Shown here piece after piece: positions 58,240-64,000 of a stretch of 64,000 bases of DNA. Position numbers and translations under genes: made by a program. Position 1 is the stretch's first letter. Each line of letters begins with the position of its first letter. Under the pieces are notes generated by a model, which saw only the letters and a program-made list of their open reading frames with translations, ran no database searches and was not told the origin of the DNA. Origin of the DNA: Ovis canadensis (taxonomy: Eukaryota > Chordata > Mammalia > Artiodactyla > Bovidae); NCBI RefSeq assembly GCF_042477335.2, contig NC_091245.1, forward strand, positions 112,068,501 through 112,132,500, in the 5' to 3' direction.

Positions 58240-59130
58240 CCCAGCCCAGGAATCGAGGCATCTCCCAGACCACCGCCCCGGGCCGGGGTCACAGCCCCGC
58301 TGCCGATTCCCAGGATCCTGGGGGGCCGCCGGGCATCTGGATGCGAAGGGCTGGGGGGGAGGCGGCGACTCGGGGAAGAGCGGGGCCGCAGACAATGGAC
58401 GCGGCGGCGGGCGGGCCGGCGGCTGCGGGAACAGCCGGGAGGCGGCACCCGGGAGCGCGCGCTCCCCCGCCCCCTGCACCCCCTCGGCTCCCGTCCCCTC
58501 CCCCTCGGCCCCCTCCCCCTCCTCCGCGGGCTCCCGATCTGATTCCTGATCCCTGATTCCTTGATCCTTGGTCCCGCCATGGGAGCTTGAGCGCCCCCAC
58601 TCCCCTCTGGCCCCCTGCCCCCGGGGCCCTGAGGGGGAAGAGACAGCGGTCTGGGACGGAAAGGGGGCGACCGGACTCAGGAGCCCCCCTCTACACCCCC
58701 CAGCGTCCGCGCTGCCCATCTACGAGCGCGGAGTTCGGAGCGACCCGAACGCTGCGGATACAAAGGCGCCGGGCCGAGCCGGGCGCCGGCCGAGCCCACC
58801 CGGCAGTTCGCAGCGGCGGGTGAGTGCCGGGCCGCGGGGGCGCGAGCAAAGTTTGAAAAAAAAAAAAAAAAAAAGAAACAGAAAGAGGGACAATCATGCA
58901 AGGGGCCAGGGGTGCCCAGCCCCGGAGCGAGAGGGGTGGCTTATGGGGAAAGGGGGCGTGGGGTAGCCCCCTTCCGGTCCATCCCCCCACTGCACAGCGG
59001 AGTGCCCCCCAACTTTGGGGAGAGGAAGGGGCGCTTGGGGAGGGGGCGGAGCCCGGGCCTGGAGAGCCGGGGACTTTCCTGGGCCCGGGGCCGGGGCGGG
59101 GGCCTCAGCGTTCCCAGGGGAGCCGGTTGG
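58240..59130. promoter_or_regulatory. VANGL2: CpG island, probable VANGL2 promoter
   Basis: CpG dinucleotides and G+C rise sharply from about 58240, peak between 58370 and 58850 and fall after about 59130. Open frames on both strands here (up to 209 codons) are a by-product of this composition. VANGL2 is the next gene after NHLH1 in mammals, in the same orientation. Confidence 0.75.
58680..58819 (+). other. VANGL2: Inferred VANGL2 non-coding exon 1 (3' boundary)
   Basis: A strong donor GCGG|GTGAGT lies at 58819/58820 at the end of the CpG-densest part, as expected for the non-coding first exon of VANGL2, a four-pass planar-cell-polarity protein. The 5' end is arbitrary and no VANGL2 coding sequence is seen. 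Confidence 0.5.
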
Positions 59131-61704
59131 AGCTGGAGACTCGGGAGTGTGTGTGTTGGAGGTGGAGGCAGAGGCAGTGAAAGGATCGCAGTCTGGAGGT
59201 ACTGGAAGGCGAGGATGTTTAGGGGTGCATACACACCTCAGGAGTGTGGGGAGGACCCCGGGCAGGTATGCGTTCAGGGCGTGAGGTGGAGTCCCGGCAG
59301 CCGCCCGAGGGGAGTGGAGGAGGCGTGTGTGCGGCTGGAGGATGGGACTGGAGGCTGGAGACCCCGGCACTGTATCCAGGGGCCCAGAGGACAGGCGCCG
59401 GCATCCTTCTCTCCACTTGTCTCTACTCGTCTAAGGGGCTGTGGGCTCTGCATTGGTGAGTTTTAGAGGCTTGGTGAAGCATCAGTGTGCGTGATTCTTT
59501 TGTTTTTGTGTATGTGTGCGCCTTGACATGCTGCGTGTCCCTGCAGGTGGGCCCCTAGATTTGGAGATGAAGGTGTTTTTCTGTGCCCGAGTGTGTGTGC
59601 ACGCAAGGAGCAGCTGATCATCCATGTGTGGTGTGTTTGGATATGTATTTATGGGTATACTCTGGGGAAGGGGTGTGTGTCTCTGTGTGTGAACTGGGGA
59701 GGGGTTTATGGGAAAGGTTCTGAGGAAAGTGGGTGTGTAAGAGCAGAATAGGGTGTACATGGGTAGGTGTGTGTACACCTGTGTACTAGAAAGAGATGTG
59801 AGTGAATCTGTGTTCTCTTGTGTACAACCTGTGTTGATAGATAAGTGCCACCGTGTGCCTGCCTTAGGAGGTGTGAGTATTTCTGAGTGTGTGTTGGGGG
59901 TACTGCCACTTGCCTCTGCAGGCGGATTTTCTTGGCAGGGAGCCCAAAGGGAGGGCTGTACCTGCCAAGAGGGGTTCTGAGGCTTCTTGGATGCCCTGCC
60001 CCGGTTTTGAGGGTAGTGCCTTAAGTATTTGAGACCCCTGAGGTACCTGTTTTGGGAAATGGGCTTTTCTAGATAAAGGTTGTGTGCGTGGTGGGGAATA
60101 CGGAATAAGGATTTGGGTTGTAGTCCAAGGGGAGTCTGGGGGATTGGAGACGTCAGGGAAAAGAATCAGAGGGATATCCTCTTATTCCACCTTATAGATT
60201 GGGTTCTTGTACTTGGAGAGGCCACATTCTTGGCTTCTCAGCCTATGTTCAGCCCCCTCAGGCCCCACTTGTCTTGTAAAGCCGCCTTGGAGTTTGCTGC
60301 TTCAGAGCCCACTCACTCTGCCCTGCCTCTGGGATCCTACAGTTCCTGAGGAGTCTGGGGATTCTGGTATGGGATAGAGGCGGGGGAAGGAGCATGTCCA
60401 GAGGGATGAGACCTGGTCCGGACATCTTTGGTTCTCTGTTGCACGGGGTTCAGAAGGTGGCATGGGAGCTCTGGGGAGAGCAGAGGGGGATGTTTTCTCA
60501 GGAGTTTGTACAGATTTATCTCACAGTTTTCCCCTTTTTCCTGGTGAGAAGCATGATTGGGGTGGAGATGCGATCTGGGGCCAGGTCTGAGGGTGATGGA
60601 TGGGGGCTCAACTTGGCAGGAGGGTGGCTGTCCCTATGTCGAGGCAAGCGCCCATTGAGGGCTGTTTTCTCTCTGTTATTATTTCTCTTTTGGGATGAAG
60701 GGGAAGGGCGGGCATGCATCTTGTTTGCACATCTCACTCTCAGTCATTTTCCTCTTGCTGCCAGAGGAACTGGTCGAGGCATCCAGCTTTAGAAGCTGAG
60801 ACTGTGAAGGCACAGGCCTGTCAGGGTCTCTGGGTAGTTCCCTAATGGGAGTCCTTGAGGGCCATGTGCAATTGGAATGCTTGCATTTTAGCCCCCAGGG
60901 CTCCCCACCTTTCTTAAGTGATAAGAGCAGTAAGAGTTGGAAAATGTTGGGACTAGAAGTGGGGCAGAGAAGGAAAAGACTGGATTAAAAAAATGCATAG
61001 TTGCCCCAAACCTGACACCTATCCGTTGGGTAAGGTTCCCAGGGGTGAGTGAGGCACTTGAATCTAGGATGGTGTGCTCTGGGGTACCTTGTTTGTGTCT
61101 GTCCTCTGATTGAATGCATGATATATTATACTGGTGTGTTTGGAGGGTGAGGAGCTCTTCCAAGGAGGAGGACTTGTGGTCAGACCTTAGGAAAGGCCGC
61201 CTTTGAAAGTACTTCAGATTGGAACTAGTGGTCAAGTTGGCCCCTCCGCCCCCATTGTCTTGCTCCTTCCCTCTCTCCCTCTAATTCTTTTGGGGGCTGA
61301 CCTCTCTGGTATGCCCCCTCGGCTCCTTCTGCTTCTTCAAGACCTGAGGAAGGGTACCCTTCCCTGGCTCTAGAGCAGGACAGACTTTTATTTGCTCATT
61401 TGGTTTCCAAGAGCCCCTTCCAGTCAAAGGGGCATGAACTTGACTTATAGAAGCTTCCAGCAGAAAGGGAAGACATCTGGGACCCCCACCCCCATCCCCT
61501 GAGTTTGAGGATCTCCAGTCTTCTTTGCTATTTTCCCCCAGCATCTCACACTGTGAGGCCAAAGTGAAGAGTCCAGCAGAGTTGGCTGAAATTAGGACTT
61601 AGAAGTGTCAGGACATTGGGCAAGTTCTTAAAACCCATTCCTTAGCCTCTGAGATGTCTTAAGACACCATCTTCCCCTCCCAGATTGGGCCTCCTTCCCT
61701 GGGT

Positions 61705-62125
61705 GTCAGCTTGCAGTTAAGTTCTGGTTTTGCCACTTCCTAGATCTGAAACCTTGGATAGACTAGATAACTTTTGAAGCCTCACCTGTAAAATGGAGTT
61801 AATAATAGGCCCTACCTCTTAGGTTTATGAGGATTGTGCGTGTGTGCTAAGTTACTTCAGTCATGTCTGACTCTTTGGGATCCCATGGACTGTAGCCCAC
61901 TGGGCTCCTCTGTCCATGGGGATTCTCCAGGCAAGAATACTGGAGTGGTTGCCATGCCCTCCTCCAGGGGATCTTCCCCACCCAGGGAATGAACCCGCGG
62001 CTCCTGGGACTGCTGCACCGCAGGTGGATTCTTTACCCCTGAGCCACCAGGGAAGCCCGTTTATGAGGATTAAATGAAGTAATAGAGAGCACTTCACACA
62101 GTGCCTGGCACTTGGGACGCCCTCA
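61705..62125 (+). repeat. MIR split by a Bov-tA SINE
   Basis: Sense MIR text ('gttctggttttgccacttcctag', 'cctcacctgtaaaatggag') resumes after the SINE as 'taaatgaagtaatagagagc' and 'cacacagtgcctggcac'. Confidence 0.7.
61836..62058 (-). mobile_element. Bov-tA SINE with exact target-site duplication
   Basis: Minus-strand copy; the 13-bp GTTTATGAGGATT occurs exactly at 61823-61835 and 62059-62071. Confidence 0.94.
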
Positions 62126-62470
62126 CCAAGTGATAACTGGAACGGTTCATGTTCTGATGGATGATTAGTAAGGGAGTGGGTTCTGGGTTGGGGGGTGGAG
62201 AACTAGACATTGGTTCTGCACTTTTTCTGGCAGACCATGTTGGGCACTGCCTACTCTCTGCCAGGCGCTGTGTGAAGTACAGGCATGGAGGGTGAAGAAG
62301 ATGGGCTTTGACAAGGCAGACGTGCATAAACATGCCGATTCACTGTAACCCCGTGAGTAGTATACGGAGGTGTGTTGAGGCTACCAGAGCATGGAGCAAA
62401 AGTGCTTGGTCCAGGTGTGGGTGGCAGGGAGACATCCCAGAGGAGATGTGCCCTTCATTGGAAGTTTTTG

Positions 62471-62898
62471 TTGTTGTTCTGTCGCCCAGTCATGTCTGAC
62501 TCTTTGTGACCCCATGGACAGCGGCACGCCAGGCTTGTCTGTCCCTCACCATCTCCTGGAGTTTGTCCAAGTTCATGTTCTTTGCATCAGTGATGCCATC
62601 CAGCTATATCATCCTCTGATGCCCTCTTCTCCTTCTGCCTTCAACCTTTCCCAGCATCAGGGACTTTTCCAATGAGTTGTCTGTTCACATCAGATGTCCA
62701 AAATACTGGAGCTTCAGCTTCAGCATCTGTCCTTCCAGTGAATATTCTCCCTTAAGATTGTCTGGTTGGATCTCCTTGCTGTCCAAGGGACTTTCAGGAG
62801 TCTTCTCCAGCACCGCAGTTTGAAGGCACCAATTCTTTGGCATTCTGCCTTCTTTATGGTCCAACTGTTACAACTGTACATAACTGTATGTGACCACT
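62471..62898 (-). mobile_element. BovB 3' fragment
   Basis: Antisense BovB 3' text from the tail ('gtcgcccagtcatgtctgac') to 'atggtccaactgttacaactg'. Confidence 0.88.
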
Positions 62899-63415
62899 GG
62901 AAATTGTTTAACTGAGGTGAAATTCACAAAACATAAAATTAGCCAGTTATTGATTTATTTTGGCTGCACATGCAACCTGTGGGATCTTAGTTCCCCCATC
63001 AGGGATTGAACTTGCACCCTCAGCAGTGAAAGCATGGAGTCCTAACCGCTGGACCACCAGGGGATTCCCTAAAGTTAGCTGTTTTAAAGTGAACAGTGGC
63101 ACTTCGTACACCTATAGTGTTGTGCAACCACTGCCTCTATCTGAAAACGCTTTCATTATCCCCAAAGGAAACCTGTACGCCTTAAGAGGTTGCTCCCCGT
63201 TCCCTTTCTCCCAGCCCTTGGCAAATACCAGCCTGCATTCTATCTCTGTGGGTTTACCTATTCAAGATATTTCATGTAAATGGAATGGTGCAATGTGTGA
63301 CCCTTTGTGTCTGACTTCCTTCACTTAACATAATTTTTTCATGGCTCATCTACGTTAGAGCATCATAACTCCACTCCTTTTTGTGGCTGAATGATATTTC
63401 ACTGTGTGGATCAAA
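62899..63415 (-). mobile_element. Old L1 3' end, antisense, interrupted by a SINE
   Basis: 'gaggtgaaattcacaaaacat' is followed after the SINE by 'gttttaaagtgaacagtggc' and 'ggaatggtgcaatgtgtgacc', the same L1 3' text type as at 26757. Confidence 0.75.
62948..63069 (-). mobile_element. Short tRNA-derived SINE in L1
   Basis: Minus-strand copy ending 'gctggaccaccaggggattccc', with AAAATTAGC and AAAGTTAGC on its two sides. Confidence 0.75.
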
Positions 63416-63690
63416 CTTTGTTATTCAGTGGTTAAGTCATGTCCGACTCTTTGCAACTCTGTGGAATGCAGCACGCCAGACTTCCCTGTCCTTCACTATC
63501 TATCTCCCAGAGTTTGCTCAAACTCATGTCCACCGAGTCGTTGATGCTATCCAACCATCTCATCCTCTATTGCCTTCTTCTCCTCCTGCCCTCAATCTTT
63601 CCCAGCATCAGGGCCGTTTCCACTGAGCTGGCTCTTTAAGTCAGGTGGCTTCATCTTCAGCCTCAGTCCTTCCAGTGAAGATTCAGGGTT
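63416..63690 (-). mobile_element. BovB 3' fragment
   Basis: Antisense BovB tail text ('cagtggttaagtcatgtccg', 'cttccctgtccttcactatc'), same orientation as the fragment at 62471, 0.5 kb away. 63691-64000 is unique with no feature seen. Confidence 0.87.
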
Positions 63691-64000
63691 AGCCCTGAGG
63701 GTCCACCTTAGCTGGATTTAAAGGATGAGTTAGGCAAGCAGGGAGGGATTTGGGAGGGCGCTGCAGGTAGAGGCTGAGCATGAGCAAGAAGGAGCAGGGG
63801 TGCCAGGGAGCCGCATGCAGTGGGTGTTACTGGATCCTGAAGTATTAACTGGGGGTTTGGCCTCAGTTTTCTTGCCTATGAAACAAAGCCGTGTGTGGTG
63901 GATGGGGTTGGAGGTATTAGGGAGAGGAGAGGCTGGGATGTTATTGCGTGTTCTCAGAGTCTGGGTTGCAGATAGGACTTTTTAAAACTTGCTTTCTTTC

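Larger units (their letters stand above)
58820..64000 (+). other. VANGL2: Probable VANGL2 intron 1 (continues beyond window)
   Basis: No coding exon with the VANGL2 N-terminus is found. The stretch begins with a 19-A run at 58856-58874, then a GT-rich zone (about 59480-59900), then unique sequence to 61700. The last 2.3 kb is repeat-rich. The assignment depends on the exon 1 call. Confidence 0.5.

Noticed and set aside
58010-58719. Frames up to 209 codons on both strands near the VANGL2 island
   Set aside because: The composition of a CpG island suppresses stop codons; peptides are Pro/Arg/Gly-rich without recognisable domains.

Overview
This window is genomic DNA from a ruminant, almost certainly a bovid such as cattle. 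Several families restricted to, or typical of, ruminants recur throughout: BovB (RTE-type LINE) fragments, Bov-tA and BovA2 SINEs, and a Bov-type L1 tail. The unique sequence matches the mammalian gene order COPA - NCSTN - NHLH1 - VANGL2 (human 1q23). It is vertebrate DNA with spliced genes, so most long open frames in it are chance frames or transposon relics.

Layout. 1-3057 is the first intron of COPA (minus strand), filled with a BovA2 SINE and a decayed BovB. COPA's first coding exon is at 3058-3097. A 214-bp bidirectional promoter separates its start codon from that of NCSTN at 3312. NCSTN occupies 3312-~17170 in 17 coding exons, all with canonical splice sites, and encodes 709 residues, the same length as human nicastrin. 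17170-24880 is intergenic DNA with SINEs and MIR remnants. NHLH1 runs from a TATA/CCAAT promoter near 24.85-24.9 kb, through an intron carrying an old L1, to a single coding exon at 28188-~30422 that encodes a 133-residue bHLH protein. 30.4-57.8 kb is repeat-rich intergenic DNA: L1, BovB, SINEs and a complex nested BovB structure at 41.45-45.89 kb. At 57.84-59.1 kb there is a homeodomain-motif cluster followed by a CpG island with a probable non-coding first exon of VANGL2. The remainder is probably VANGL2 intron 1; no VANGL2 coding exon is seen.

Function. COPA encodes the alpha subunit of the COPI coat. NCSTN encodes the substrate-receptor subunit of gamma-secretase. NHLH1 is a neuronal transcription factor and VANGL2 a planar-cell-polarity membrane protein. 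The genes are syntenic rather than an operon; only COPA and NCSTN clearly share a promoter.

I found no undescribed gene system. The signals most worth a second look are: a 99-bp tandem duplication of a perfect CTCF core in NCSTN intron 6, with an opposing perfect core beyond NHLH1; a large inverted repeat inside a 4.4-kb BovB complex that interrupts an older repeat; the uORF and open 5' frame of NHLH1; and two N-glycosylation sequons absent from this nicastrin relative to the human protein.
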